The notes below the pieces were generated by a model. The model searched no databases. It was not told where the DNA came from and saw only the letters and a program-made list of their open reading frames with translations. Both the position numbers and the translations under genes were made by a program. From NCBI GenBank assembly GCA_003254905.1, contig QANU01076562.1, positions 186,001 to 250,000 on the forward strand: a DNA stretch of 64,000 nucleotides. The letters are read 5' to 3'. Source of the stretch: Nissolia schottii. Lineage: Eukaryota > Streptophyta > Magnoliopsida > Fabales > Fabaceae. Within the stretch, counting starts at the first letter, position 1, and each line of letters starts with the position of its first letter. Shown here in pieces: positions 26,237-37,265 of the stretch.

Positions 26237-28224
26237 ATGTCGCTACTGTCACTACCTCGCTTGCTTCCTCTCTCCGATCTCTTACAGGTACCTTTCTCTC
26301 TCTCGACCTCTCTTTCCAGAAGAGAACTCTGAGCAATAGTGAAATGCTTTCTTATTATCGATCTATTCACACTTTCTCGATCTATCCCATTTTGTTTTTT
26401 CTGTTTTGCTTTTCGTGGTTCATGATGTGCGTTTCTGATCAAGTTGAACATATGCATTTGATTCATGCGATATGTAATTTGTTTATGCAGTCACTATTTC
26501 TAATTTTATTATTTCCTTCATAGTGATTTTTGCTCTTTTTACCGATCCTATCCATTTTCATTTTCTAACTCTAATATATGTGTTGTATTAATTTATAATC
26601 TCCATAGTTTTTTTTTGCAAGTGTGTTTATAATCTCTATAGTTACCAGCTACCAATTACCATCCATAAAAGGATTTATGCTTAAAATTGCTGGAATCTGC
26701 AGCTAATTACCGCCCTAATTGTTGCTAATGAAGTCACAGAGAACAGCAATGATATTACAATTTAGAAACAGGAAACCCTGTTTTTCTTGTAAGACTGATT
26801 AGTAATTAAGATAGCATTTGATGAAATTATTATTACAGAACATAAGATGCTATCTAGTTCAGCACAAAATTGTCAATATATGAAAAAGAAATGTTGGAAT
26901 GTTTGGTAGAAATGTATTTTGTTTTGAGATGATAAGTGTATATTGTGGTGAATACTGATTACCAACATGTTATAATGTCAAATTTTGTTGGCAGTTTAAA
27001 GAGTTGTTGCTATATCTTATGGGATGTACCCCTTTTCATTTTGGTTATTGTTTTAATTCATGATTTGGTTATTGTTTGGATCTATTACCTGATATTTTCC
27101 TCTATGGAAAATGCTATTGTTTAGTTTCTAGTATACTGGTATGGTCCCTGTCATTCTCCCCTTTCATAATCTTATTTGCTTAATCTAGCTTAATTAAATT
27201 CGTACTAGTCACTTTTTTTGGTAACAAATTTTCCCTGCTACCTAGCTGCTTCTTTTTTCCTTTACAGCGTCTTTCAGATTAATTAAATTTAGAAGATGCA
27301 TGTTCTAATTAATCATAATGCTTCTTTTGTAACCCTTGGAGCATATGTGATATCTTCAAGTTTACTTTTTTACTTTCTTCTTCCCTTCCTTTTCTGATGA
27401 ATTTTCCTGTGCTCTTTTCTGTTTTCCCCTCAAAATTGTTCTCCCCAGGAGAGTAATTAAGATTTAATTTTCCAAATTGAAATTATTGGTTCAACTTTGA
27501 TTTCATCTGATTCTTTCTGCTAAACTTGTGTTGTAGCTAGGATTTTCTCTATTTTTTGTTTTTTGGTTAAATTGGGTTTTATTTTCTACAATTAAAGAAG
27601 GCCTGCAATTCTAGTTGTTGTTGATAAATTGAACTGACCAGCATTGAATATTGACTCATTTGTATATATTATTCCCCAAATATATATTATATTATATCTA
27701 TATATGTTTATCCATTGCATACAAGGTTTCCCATAAGTGTTCACAGGGTCTTCTTTGATTTTCCACTTTTTAGTTTTGGTTTGTTTCTCATTAATGGAAC
27801 ATCTCTTTTTTATCCATTCCCCCTGCAAAGGTTTTTTCAGTTGTTCCTTTCATTGAAAGCGAAAGTTGACCCAATATATTGTTCCCAATTTCATGTAATT
27901 TTGTCTCTTTCTTTGATATTATCATTAAATAATATTTACTACTTCTTCTGAATTATACTAGTATCAATTGACACGTTTTCTGCAATTCGTTGAATTTGTG
28001 ACTTGCTATGCACTGAACTTAAAAATGAAGTAGTGTTTTACTCTGAATTAATGCATTTGTATGATAATTTTATTTTTGTGGTTTTTAGGGAATGTGAGGA
28101 TTGAAGGGCCTTTGACAAGACCGGCTTTGCCTTGGATGCCATTTCCAGCTCTAATTTCTCTGCTTTCCAAGATTTTGCCTTCATCTGATGTTGTCTTGAT
28201 ATCCAAGTTTCACAAAGATTATAA
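26237..28224 (+). pseudogene. gene-like exons inside the CACTA element, possible captured host gene
   Basis: After a CT-rich leader (26140-26230) and GC-rich codons, ATG at 26237 opens MSLLSLPRLLPLSDLLQ, ending at a consensus donor CAG/GTACCT (26287/26288). About 1.8 kb later TTTTTAG/GGAATG (28088/28089) is a good acceptor, and 28089-28224 ends at AAA/GTAAGTGG, a good donor. This second exon encodes about 45 residues, including IEGPLTRPALPWMPFPALIS and KILPSSDVVLISKFHKDYK, which look like real protein. The two exons are out of phase if spliced directly, so either an intermediate exon is missing or the copy is broken. Nothing here resembles transposase. I do not recognise the donor gene. Confidence 0.4.
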
Positions 28225-28971
28225 AGTAAGTGGCCATTCTGCCTTGCGTCCGGGGTTTCCACATTGTGTGTCATTGTATTTTGTGGTTTATTGAACTTTC
28301 TGTGTTCGCAGGAGAAGATTTAGCGGCAACAATTGATACAGAAAGTGAGAAAAATAGAGGGAGACAAACTTCTGGTTTCAGTCATATAGTCGTTTAGGAA
28401 GAAGGTACATCTCATCTTCTTTTCGTTTGATATTGATCTTCATTTTGTTTAAGGACGTGTTTTGATGTTCTGAAGAGAATTTAGTTTTATATTGATTTCA
28501 GCATGTGTGCTCTTTATAGTATTTGTATCATACATTTCTGATTGTTTTTGACAGTTAATGAAAGATGCAGAATATATACTGGAGTTTTCTATGTATGATA
28601 ATGAGTTGTTGTTTCGTGTTGTGTTTAGAACTTTAGACAGACGGGTCATGGTGGAATACTCTTATGATGAATAGTTTTCTTGCTTGATGATTGTTCAAAA
28701 AAGGAATAAAAACAGCTGTTGTGTTGGCCTGTTTTTGTTTGACCCCTCCAATTTTGCTTTCTTTTTTTTCGTAAATCTATACTCTTATATAGATTTACAT
28801 AAGGATTCAATCTTTTCTCTAATGTCACAAAATGTAGATGAATCACTCCCTTTTTAGTGTCATCTAAAGCAATTTTTGACTAAAATAATTAGGTTGTAGA
28901 ATCTTGTTTTAATTTTTTGTATTCTTGTTAAAGGGTTATGGACATTCCTATAAGTAGAAGTTGGATGGAAT

Positions 28972-29664
28972 ATGATATTTAGTAAAGAATATCTTGATGG
29001 AGTAGAAGAGTTTTTAGATCATGCATTTCATCAAAGCAACGGAGAACCAATTCTTTGCCCTTGTAAAAAATGTGTGCTACGTTATTTAGTAAATTGGGCA
29101 ACGGCTTATGATCACCTTGTGGTTAATGGTATTATACCATCAGAAGATACATGGTTTTGTCATAGCGAGTCATTAAATTTTCCTGATTGTATTGAAGAGA
29201 ATAATTGTAGAGAAGAAGCTTTAAGGGGTGATGACATGGTAGGAATGATACATGATGCTTTTGGAGGCTATAGCCAATTCATGGATAATGACATTACAGA
29301 AAGTGGTGATGGGGAGCCTAACTTGGAAGAAAACACTACACGTTCGTCAAGAAATCAATATCATCCAATTGTTGAAATTTTTGAACAGCTAATGAAAGAT
29401 GTAGAAGAAGAGCTATACCCCAGATGCAAGAAATTCAGCAAACTTTCTTTTTTGCTGCACCTTTACCACATTAAATTGATGTTCAAATGGAGCAATGAGT
29501 CTTTTAATGCTTTGCTTGGCCAATTGAAGGATGCATTGCCCGAGGGAGAAAAGTTATTGCCTTCATATTATGAGACCAAAAAGATAGTTGAGGGATTGGG
29601 CTTAAAGCACGAGAAGATCCATGATTTAAAAGTAAAATTAAAGAATGAAAGAGACTTGAAATGA
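28972..29664 (+). pseudogene. CACTA transposase remnant (transposase-associated domain plus TNP2 start)
   Basis: A 230-residue open frame. Its start, with YLDGVEEFLDHAF and CPCKKC (about residues 7-35), is the zinc-binding transposase-associated domain of En/Spm elements. Just upstream, from ATG at 28938, another frame reads MDIPISRSWMEYD, the usual start of that domain, so a frameshift separates them. Residues 140-215 match the beginning of TNP2 (CKKFSKLSFLLHLYHIK, KWSNESFNALLGQLKDALPE, LLPSYYETKKIVEGLGL). At KIHD the match stops where the catalytic region should begin, and the frame ends soon after. An internal deletion has therefore removed the catalytic core. The copy cannot make an active transposase. 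Confidence 0.8.
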
Positions 29665-29789
29665 ACTTGAAAATTGAATTGGAACCCAACAAGGCATGAA
29701 AAACTTAGAGTAAGAAAAAGTTAAAAGATTTAAAATCATGTCTTTTATATTACCTTTTTTTTTCCCATTAATTGTCATTTCAATTGCAT

Positions 29790-30175
29790 CAGGATATGAT
29801 CCAAGAAAAGCTTAACATTGGTCAAACGTCAAATGAACAATCTGTAAATAGTGTTGCATGGGAAGGAGATGTGTATTCTCAAGTGTTGGGAAGTGCAAAA
29901 AGTGCGACATCCGTGGTTTAGGACTTGGTCCAATTCCTTCTTTACTATGGGGTAATAAGTCTTCCTCAAGTTTTGATGATTTATTTAGTGAGAGAGCTCA
30001 AAAGTTAGAACAACAGATGAATGCATTAAAGGAAAAACATAATGAAGAAATCAGATTGATGAACGAAAAGCAAGATAGGTTGATGTCTGAACTATCTTTC
30101 ATGAGACAAGTTGTCTACAAATTAATTCTTGCAAAGTCTATGCCTCATAACTTCAATGAAATCTCATTTGGGTAG
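29790..30175 (+). pseudogene. CACTA TNPA-like C-terminal remnant
   Basis: From about 29793 one frame reads GDVYSQVLG (near 29870), and a second frame continues RGLGLGPIPS and then a heptad-like, Glu/Lys-rich coiled coil (LEQQMNALKEKHNEEIRLMN, within 30000-30100). That order is typical of the C-terminal part of the plant Ptta/En/Spm accessory transposase (Pfam Transposase_24 type). The switch of frame shows it is broken. It lies on the same strand as, and downstream of, the TNP2 remnant, as in intact elements. Confidence 0.65.
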
Positions 30176-30895
30176 GTTATGTACACACACATATATATAG
30201 AATTTGATGTTATAAGACAATGTTGTTATCTTATATTTTAATATTTATTAGGTTCCTGATGTGAATAGTAGCCATGGACGAGCACCGCAGACATCGATAA
30301 CAACCAAGAATGTTAATTGTGCTGATAGAGTTTTTGCAAATCGTGGTATTATGTTTTCATTATATTTTATGTTCTAATAGAAATCCGAGATTTGATTATG
30401 CTGCCTTTAAATTATGTACTGTTGATTTGATTATGCTGCCTTCAAACATGTGATTAAAGTTACTTTTATCATATTAACTAGTATTATTCAATGCTTATGA
30501 GTCTTCTCCAGTCTACCAGAGTCTAGAAGCAATGAAACATAAGATTCTGAACTGAGATGAAATTATGAAGTTTTATATCATTGTTAATTGTTAATTTCCT
30601 CACACATTAAGTGGATGTATATATGTTTTTCTTCAATGTCTCTTCCCCTGCAGTTTTGTGGATAAACTATAAATTATAAGCCAACATTTAAATTTTCTTC
30701 AATGTCTTCAATGTGCTAAGATCAGACTCATGTCTATCATTGGATTCAGATTTCAAACTCATAATGAATAATAATTATGAAGAATCACGTTTCTAGTTTT
30801 GTTTTATAAAAGGATATTTTGAATTATTATTGGTCAATGATGTTATGATTACTCTGAGTTGAATGATTTTTAAGATTTGTGATATAGACCTGCAG

Positions 30896-31044
30896 GTGGC
30901 ATTAATGAGGATGAATGCACTGTAATAGTACAAAAGACGAGGAAAATTGCTCTAGTTGATGAACTTGAGATTGGTCTCAAGAAGAAGAGATCCATCTATA
31001 AGTCCGAGACCAACCCCTCTTCCTCATCTACTCTTCATGTGTAG
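30896..31044 (+). pseudogene. candidate last exon in the CACTA element
   Basis: After an acceptor-like CTGCAG/GT, an open frame of 49 codons (ALVDELEIGLKKKRSIYKSE in the middle) ends in TAG at 31044, followed by an ordinary AT-rich tail. It is probably the final exon of the element's transcript. I know of no family match. Confidence 0.35.
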
Positions 31045-31803
31045 ATGAACCTCATTGTATAGAGGTTGGATAAGATTGTTGATACTTAGAAATTAGAGAT
31101 CTTTTGTTGTTAATTTTGAAAGTTTTAAATTTGTGTTGTTGATATTAGAAAGGTTAAAATCCTTTGTTATTGGTACTTGAAAGTTTAAGATCTTTTGTTG
31201 ATGATACTGGAAATTAATGATAGTTATGTTTTTTAATGTGAGTATAATAGGATGATAATGTGAAATTTCATGGTATTTTCATTTGAATTGTATGTCCTTT
31301 TTTAATATTTCTTTTGATAAAAAGAGTACAATTGGTAGCAATAATTATTATTGTACTAATAATTGTAGCAATAATAATTATTCAAAAAAATAATTTTTAA
31401 GTTTTATCGACAATAGTAAATGCCGCTAAAAGTGGTATTTGGATGATTCTAATATTAACTTTAACGGCAATACAAATTGCTATAAATAATAATCACTATT
31501 TACTTTATGTCTTTTGTGGTAACTAAATAGGTCTTTACCAGCACTTTGTTGAATGACCGTTAAAACTCTTTAGTGGCAACACTAGGCTGGGCAAAAGGCT
31601 AATGGTCACTAAAACTTTTAGCAGTCATTTTTATTGTCATAAAAGATAAAATTTATTGCCGTTAAAAGTCTTGTTTGTAATAGTGTTGATAACTACCCAT
31701 GTAAATTTTTTACCCCTGAACGTGGACTCCATAAGAGAGATCCATTGTCACCATATTTGTTTGTGATGTGCACGGAAACTCTTTCGGTAATGTTATATAA
31801 TGC

Positions 31804-32710
31804 TAGGGGTGTCAAACGGGCCGGCCCAACGCGTTTGGGCCCGTGGGCCTAAACGGGCTAGGCCAAAATTATGTTTATTTTTATAATCCGGCTCTTTTAT
31901 GGTCGATCTGCGGGCCTAAACGGGTTAGCCCGCCAGTCAGTTTGTTTTTTTTAAAAAAATTAAAATTTTAGTCTATTTTTTATGATTTAAATACAAATTT
32001 GTGAATAAGTATGTGCGATCATTTTTAACTATTTTTTATCGTCTATCTATTAATTAATCAGAAAGAAATAGTTTATGTAAAATTTGAGGATCCATTTTCG
32101 ATGGTAATAAATAGAGAAAAATTAAGGTTTTGTGATTTTTTTGTCTTTATCTTTTTATAGTGGTTGTGAAATCTTTAATTTTGGAGAGGTATACAAATAG
32201 TAGCATTTCTCAATTAAGAAGCTATTTGCAAAGTTTTGATTGGAAAAAAAAGGGATAACAAGATAATGTATTTAATTAACACTTAGAGTCTAAACCTGCG
32301 CGATGCGTAGCAAGTTTTAAAATATCTAAAAAAATGTTTTAATTATAACTAAAACAATTTAGCAATTTAGTTTGCAATTTGGGCTTCAAGATGAAGATTA
32401 AAACTTCAATTTGGGCTTCAATTTGAGCTTGAGGTATAAATTATCATGTAGTTTTATTAACTTAATTTTTAAAAATAACAATTTAGTTTTTGGTTTTTTA
32501 AAAAGAAATTTTAAAAAAAATTAAAAAAATTTCACGGGCTCACGGGCTAATCCGTGATCCCGTCGGCGGGCTTGTTTAGCTTGCGAGCTTAAACAGACCG
32601 GGCCATTTTTTTTCAAATTTTCACGAGCCTATTTTTTTTCATGTAAAGCCCGTCAATTTAATCGAATAAAGGGGTCGGGCTCGCGGGCCGGACTCATTTT
32701 GACAGCCCTA
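31804..32710. mobile_element. hAT-like non-autonomous element, 907 bp
   Basis: It starts TAGGGGTGTCAAACGGGCCG and ends with the reverse complement of TAGGGCTGTCAAAATGAGTC. A perfect 8-bp duplication TATAATGC flanks it (31796-31803 and 32711-32718), as expected for hAT elements. Subterminal CGGGCC/GGCCCG motifs are dense, while the middle is AT-rich and non-coding. It interrupts the LINE reverse transcriptase exactly at the duplicated bases. Confidence 0.88.
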
Positions 32711-32724
32711 TATAATGCTGAAAT

Positions 32725-32757
32725 TAGGGGTTTAGGGTTTAGGGTTTAGGGTTTAGG
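32725..32757 (+). repeat. interstitial telomere-type TTTAGGG run
   Basis: Three perfect TTTAGGG units with partial units on both sides (TTAGGGG before, TTTAGGA after), inside the LINE sequence a few bases right of the hAT-like insertion. LINE similarity resumes right after it at GTGTAGAAATGC. Confidence 0.85.
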
Positions 32758-33790
32758 ATTTGAGTGTGTAGAAATGCTCCCTTAATCTCACATCTTTTCT
32801 CTGCCAATGATAGTCTTCTTTTCTTTCGAGCTAATGAAGGTGATATGGCTACTGTTATGAGGATTTTAGAGATCTATGGTAAAGTTTCAGGCCAAAAAAA
32901 TTAATTTTGATAAGTCATCTATTACTTTCATCTCCAAAGTTTTGCCAGATACCAGGGAGAATCTTCTCAGCATTGGTCACATTCAACAAGTGGCTTTAAA
33001 ATATAAATATTTGGGGTTACCAACTATGGTTGGGAGGTCTAAAAATTAAGCATTCTAGTCTCTAAAAGATAGAGTGGAGAAAGAGACTTCAAGGATGGAA
33101 TGAGAGGTTATTGTCTATGGGTGGCGAGAAACTTTTGATCAAGGCAATGGCGTAGGCTATCCCAACTTATTCAATAGGGGGGGAGCGGGGGGGTTAAGAT
33201 TCCTAAGGCTCTCTTTGATTATCTTAATAGGATGATGGCAATATTCTGGTGGGGAGCTAATTCTCATAATAGGAAAAATCATTGAATTTCTTGGGAGAAG
33301 ATGTGTTGGCCAAAGAATTATGGGGGACTCGACTTTCGTTCGTGATTTGCACACATTTAATTTGGCAATGTTAGCTAAGCAAGGGTGAGATTGTTGTCCG
33401 CAAAATAATTTCCAAATGGCAATTTCGTGTGTGAATATGTTGGATCTCAACCATAATTTACATGGAGGAACATTTGTGAAGGTGGACTTTGTAAGAGAGT
33501 GGGCAATGGCAAGGAGATCTCTATTTGGTATGATCAATGGGTTCTGATTGGATTTTGAGGCTTTAGACTTGCAGATAGTGGACCAATTAATTGATGGTGA
33601 GCTAAGGAGATGGACAAAGTGATTGTGCAGGAACAGGTTGCGGAGATAGTAAAGATACCATTGAGCAGCTTTGACACGGAGGTCCGATAGTTATTGCTGG
33701 TTTGTGGATAGGAGAAGGATGTTTTCAGTGAAATCACTCTCTAAATTAGCTTAGGAGAACTCTATTCGAGTGAAAATCAATATCAATTCT

Positions 33791-34729
33791 CTTGGGTATG
33801 ATAGTTTCTCAAAGCTCTCAGGGTTTCAAGCGCTACGGAAAGCGATTTGAAGACTCAAAATTCAAACAAAACACGACATTATAATATAATATGGAGAATG
33901 ACTCGAAATGCAATTCCAACTATTACAAGATACTTTAGTACAATATATTTTAACTTATGCTTTGAGTTTTATGTCTTTTGATATTTCTTTTGCGGTTAGA
34001 TATTGTAATTCAGAGGTTAAGTGATTAGAAAAATCTGTTATTGTTGTTAGTTCTAAGGAATGGGATGGGGTTCCACCTTAATTTTTGGTCCCTATCTCGA
34101 ACTCTTATTTTTCATCGTAATAAATTTTAGTCTTTTCATTTTAAAAAAATTGTCGAGAGGAAGACATGCTACAATCAAAGGTCAAGAACAAATTTTAGGG
34201 GCTCAACAAGCTTTTATTAAAAAAAATGCTTACAAATGATTCATTAAAAATATTAAGAAAAATGTAATAATCCCAAAAATCGTCACTGAAATGTAAGAGA
34301 CTAATTTTCTTAGGAAAACCTCTTAACGTGGTAATCATGAAAACGTACAATGTTTTACAAACAAATTATAAGGAAACCTTTTTAAAATAAACTAAACTTC
34401 ATAATAAACCGAATACTTGTCTCATAAAAGCCTTAAATAAAATCCATAATTAAATTATGAAATTTAATAACTAAAAATATGCAAATTCCTGTTTGTAATT
34501 CACTAGAGCACGCTACTGACTGACATAAAAGATAAATTAATTGAAACATAAACTAAGAATAACTTTACAGCAACGTAAAGCTCATCAAAGGAATACTGCT
34601 AATTACTAGATGAGAGGAATTGTATCCTCATTATGGTCTGCAACTAAAACAAATAGATGTAGGCATGGGTCATTATCTCAGTGAACGGATTCATGATCAC
34701 GTGAGACAGTTTGTAAACATGACACATAT
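33791..34729. other. intergenic AT-rich DNA
   Basis: No gene or clear repeat was recognised here. Confidence 0.5.
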
Positions 34730-35202
34730 TAGGGTTGAACAATGAGTCAGGTTAACTCGCCAACCTGACCCCTTGGGTCGGTTTGGCAAGTCATACCTGA
34801 CCCGCCACTTGTATAAGGTCAGGTGTTAGGTTCGAATTGTGCGACCTGGCCCGACCCGTTTTTATTATTTAATTATTATTATTATTTTATATTTATTAAA
34901 AAATATTTTCTTTTTATTATTAGATTTTTTTTTTAGTTTGAGTACATTTTATGCATTAAAAGATAATATATATTTAATTAAAAAATAGATTTATTTAAAA
35001 AAAGTTAAATAAAAATAAAATGAAATTTTTATTAAAAAAACAAAAAAAATTATAATGACGGGTCACCAACAACCCGCCTAACTTGACTTGTCACGAGTTT
35101 GGTGGGCACAAAAAAAATGAAAAAAAAAACTTGACCCAACTCGACTTAAGCGGATCGAGTCTCTTATGTGGGCGGTTCTGACTTGACCCATGTACATCCC
35201 TA
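34730..35202. mobile_element. GC-rich hAT-like non-autonomous element
   Basis: It starts TAGGGTTGAACAATGAGTCA and ends with the reverse complement of TAGGGATGTACATGGGTCAA. Both ends carry GGGTC/GACCC-rich subterminal stretches (CTGACCC, GACCCGTT), while the centre is AT-rich. This is the same layout as the elements at 9362, 31804 and 38868. The flanks ACACATAT and TAGCCACA do not form a convincing 8-bp duplication. Confidence 0.6.
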
Positions 35203-35223
35203 TAGCCACATACAATGCTATAC

Positions 35224-35226
<3 letters not shown>

Positions 35227-35270
<44 letters not shown>
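35227..35270. repeat. TA dinucleotide microsatellite
   Basis: About 22 uninterrupted AT units. The minus-strand frame at 35091-35273 is an artefact of this run. Confidence 0.92.
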
Positions 35271-35272
<2 letters not shown>

Positions 35273-36789
35273 TACATTAAAACATTTATAATAACACTTT
35301 ATAAAAAATAATCAACTACTAAAGCATAGTCACTAAAACCAAGGAAGATATATAAACAAACAGATTTCAAGTATTACGGTCTAGCTTTAACACACTACCT
35401 AAATACATAGGTCCCGGTAGCTAATGATAATTTGATATATCTGAGTCCTTAAATTTCTTATAGTTTATTTGAATCTAACCACAATGGTACCAAGGATCGA
35501 TGCAGCGTGTTGTTGACTTTCAATTATATCTTAGGTATAGCTTCCTTAAAACATTCTTAAACATAATAGCTGATAATTGAAGTGAAATTTTCTATACTAG
35601 GGTTCCATGTAACTTACACACTCATCATGCTCACTTATGCACAACAAAAATGATTTCATTCCTTTTTAAAATAATTTTCATAAGTTCTAAAATATTTTCA
35701 TAGATATTTTCAATAAATAAAAGACATAAACTAAATTCTAAAATAAAAAACATAAATTAACTAAGCATAAAACTAACTGAAAATATGCATACAAATTTTT
35801 CATAAAAATAACACTAATGACAAACATATGTTGTGATTAAACGTCACCCTACGTGAAGATATTACTTTTCTACTATGAACGAAATAAAATTAGAGCTGAG
35901 AGAAACTTTGCACTTAAAGCATAACCTTCCTTTTGGGTGAATTATCAAATAAAAACACTTAAGAAAAAATCCTATTAATGGGAGAAAACTAAATTCTCCT
36001 CTAAGTGACTACACGCCAAACTGCTGCAGCACCCCCTGACGGCCGCAGCGGTTTCCGTTTACTGCACCGCTGCAGCAGTTCGCTGTCTTTTTTTTTAATA
36101 TAAGAAAAACGGGTTGTTAAAAAAATTGGATTCGGATCATAACAATTTTGAAACCGAATAATTAAATGTAGACTTGAAGGTGAAGATGAGAGGATGGGCT
36201 TGTTGTGTTGTGGGCTGGTGAAGTGTGGGGTTCTTCTCCTGTAGCATTGGTCCTGCCCAAAGCTTTAGCGAGTTTGTAAACTTTTGACTTAGATTACGCT
36301 TAGGTCCAAATTTTTTTCTTTTTCTTTTAGTCATATCTAAATTAATAGTAAAGCCTGCTAACTGAATGCAGAGTTGGGCCAAACCCAGGCAAGCCATGAA
36401 CTACTTTCCGACCAGCACAACAAAAATAAAACAGTAACGCCGAATTTGATCAACGACGGATCAATTTGATCTCTAAAAGAAAAAGTTTTCGTTAGTGCTG
36501 TCATCTTTAAACTTGAGTCAAGTTTAAAAAAAAAAACATAAAATATTTCATTTATTAATCAAATGAGCAATAAATACAGAGAGGTCTAATGACGTAACAC
36601 AAACTTAAAGCAGAACAACATTAAAGGGTATGAAAATGCTGAAGAAGAAACATAAAATAAAGTGAAATTAAACTAATAAAACCTATACTCGAGATCATAA
36701 CTTAGAGAAGATTACTTATTGGTTGTTGATCCCAATACTCAATCATCATCAACACACGTAACCTTCCCAAAAGTAATCCTAATTTGACA
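35271..36789. other. intergenic DNA with a GC-rich hairpin
   Basis: No supportable gene. At 36019-36080 a short GC-rich patch has AACTGCTGCAGC (36019-36030) and its exact reverse complement (36069-36080), able to fold into a 12-bp stem. Confidence 0.5.
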
Positions 36790-37265
36790 TCTTACTTCCT
36801 TAGTTTTGGAATTTTTCATACATGTCTCTCAGTGGTACTTGAATGAGAACCTTAGAAAAATACTCATTCTCCACCTCACACCATCTTTTCAAATTTAGAA
36901 TATAGTTTTTGGAAATTCAATGGTTACCTTTCTTTTATTATGCGATGAAGATTGTCTAGTAATAGAGTTGATGTCACCACAAACAAGTTGCCGAGTTGAA
37001 GATCCACCATCGCCACCCATGACACACTGTCACAGAGTCTCGGCTAGAGCCACCACTGCATCTGGAGGCACCTCCATTGCTTCAGATTTATTGAAATTCA
37101 TGGTTTTGTAGCAGAACAAATCGAAGAAAGAGACACGCACTAGGTAGGGGATTACACACAAGGCAAAAAAGGACACACGAAGACAATTGAAGATTGAACG
37201 ATGGTTTAATGTGCTAGGAGTAGTGAGGGAACCCTAGCAGCGATGAGATTTTTCTCTGTTAGGGT
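36790..37265 (-). pseudogene. host-gene-like 5' fragment
   Basis: Read on the minus strand, 37265-37105 looks like a plant 5' leader (GCTAGGGTTCCCTCACT, CTTCGTGTGTCC). An ATG at 37101 follows, opening 24 codons that include EVPPDAVVALAETL, then a stop. A second ATG at 37020 opens 31 codons (MGGDGGSSTRQLVCGDINSI...) that end at a good donor AAG/GTAACC (36928). Further left, 36898-36824 holds KRWCEVENEYFSKVLIQVPL in one frame. The codons look real but no coherent gene can be built. A retained piece of a duplicated gene, or capture by a transposon, is likely. The family was not recognised. Confidence 0.35.

Larger units (their letters stand above)
25982..31685 (+). mobile_element. CACTA (En/Spm) transposon, internally deleted
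   Basis: About 5.7 kb. The left end is CACTATGCCACAAATAATTT. The right end, reverse-complemented, is CACTATTACAAACAAGACTT. Subterminal motifs such as TAGTGAC and TTTTAGTGGC recur near both ends. Coding remnants on the plus strand are a transposase-associated domain joined to the start of a TNP2-type transposase (28972-29664) and a TNPA-like C-terminal segment (29858-30175). The large catalytic core of TNP2 is absent. A gene-like 5' part (26130-28224) has no known transposase similarity. It sits in the LINE reverse transcriptase, whose reading resumes at 31686. The flanking triplets GGA and TTG do not match, so the 3-bp duplication has decayed or one boundary is off by a few bases. Confidence 0.8.
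25290..33790 (+). mobile_element. L1-type LINE, split by two later insertions
   Basis: Three fragments belong to one non-LTR retrotransposon on the plus strand. About 25290-25981 covers the part between endonuclease and reverse transcriptase, with a degenerate KAYDRVEW-like motif (read as KACDKVEW). 31686-31803 continues the reverse transcriptase with FFTPERGL and DPLSPYLFV, the L1 signature. 32711 to about 33790 covers the downstream part, with INFDKS, KYLGLPTMVG and GGEKLLIKA. The gaps are filled by a CACTA element (25982-31685) and a hAT-like element (31804-32710). Several in-frame stops and shifts show that it is dead. The outer ends are approximate and no target duplication was found. 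Confidence 0.85.

Noticed and set aside
33157-33737. Minus-strand frames of 126 and 67 codons
   Set aside because: They run opposite to the LINE reverse transcriptase and have no motifs.
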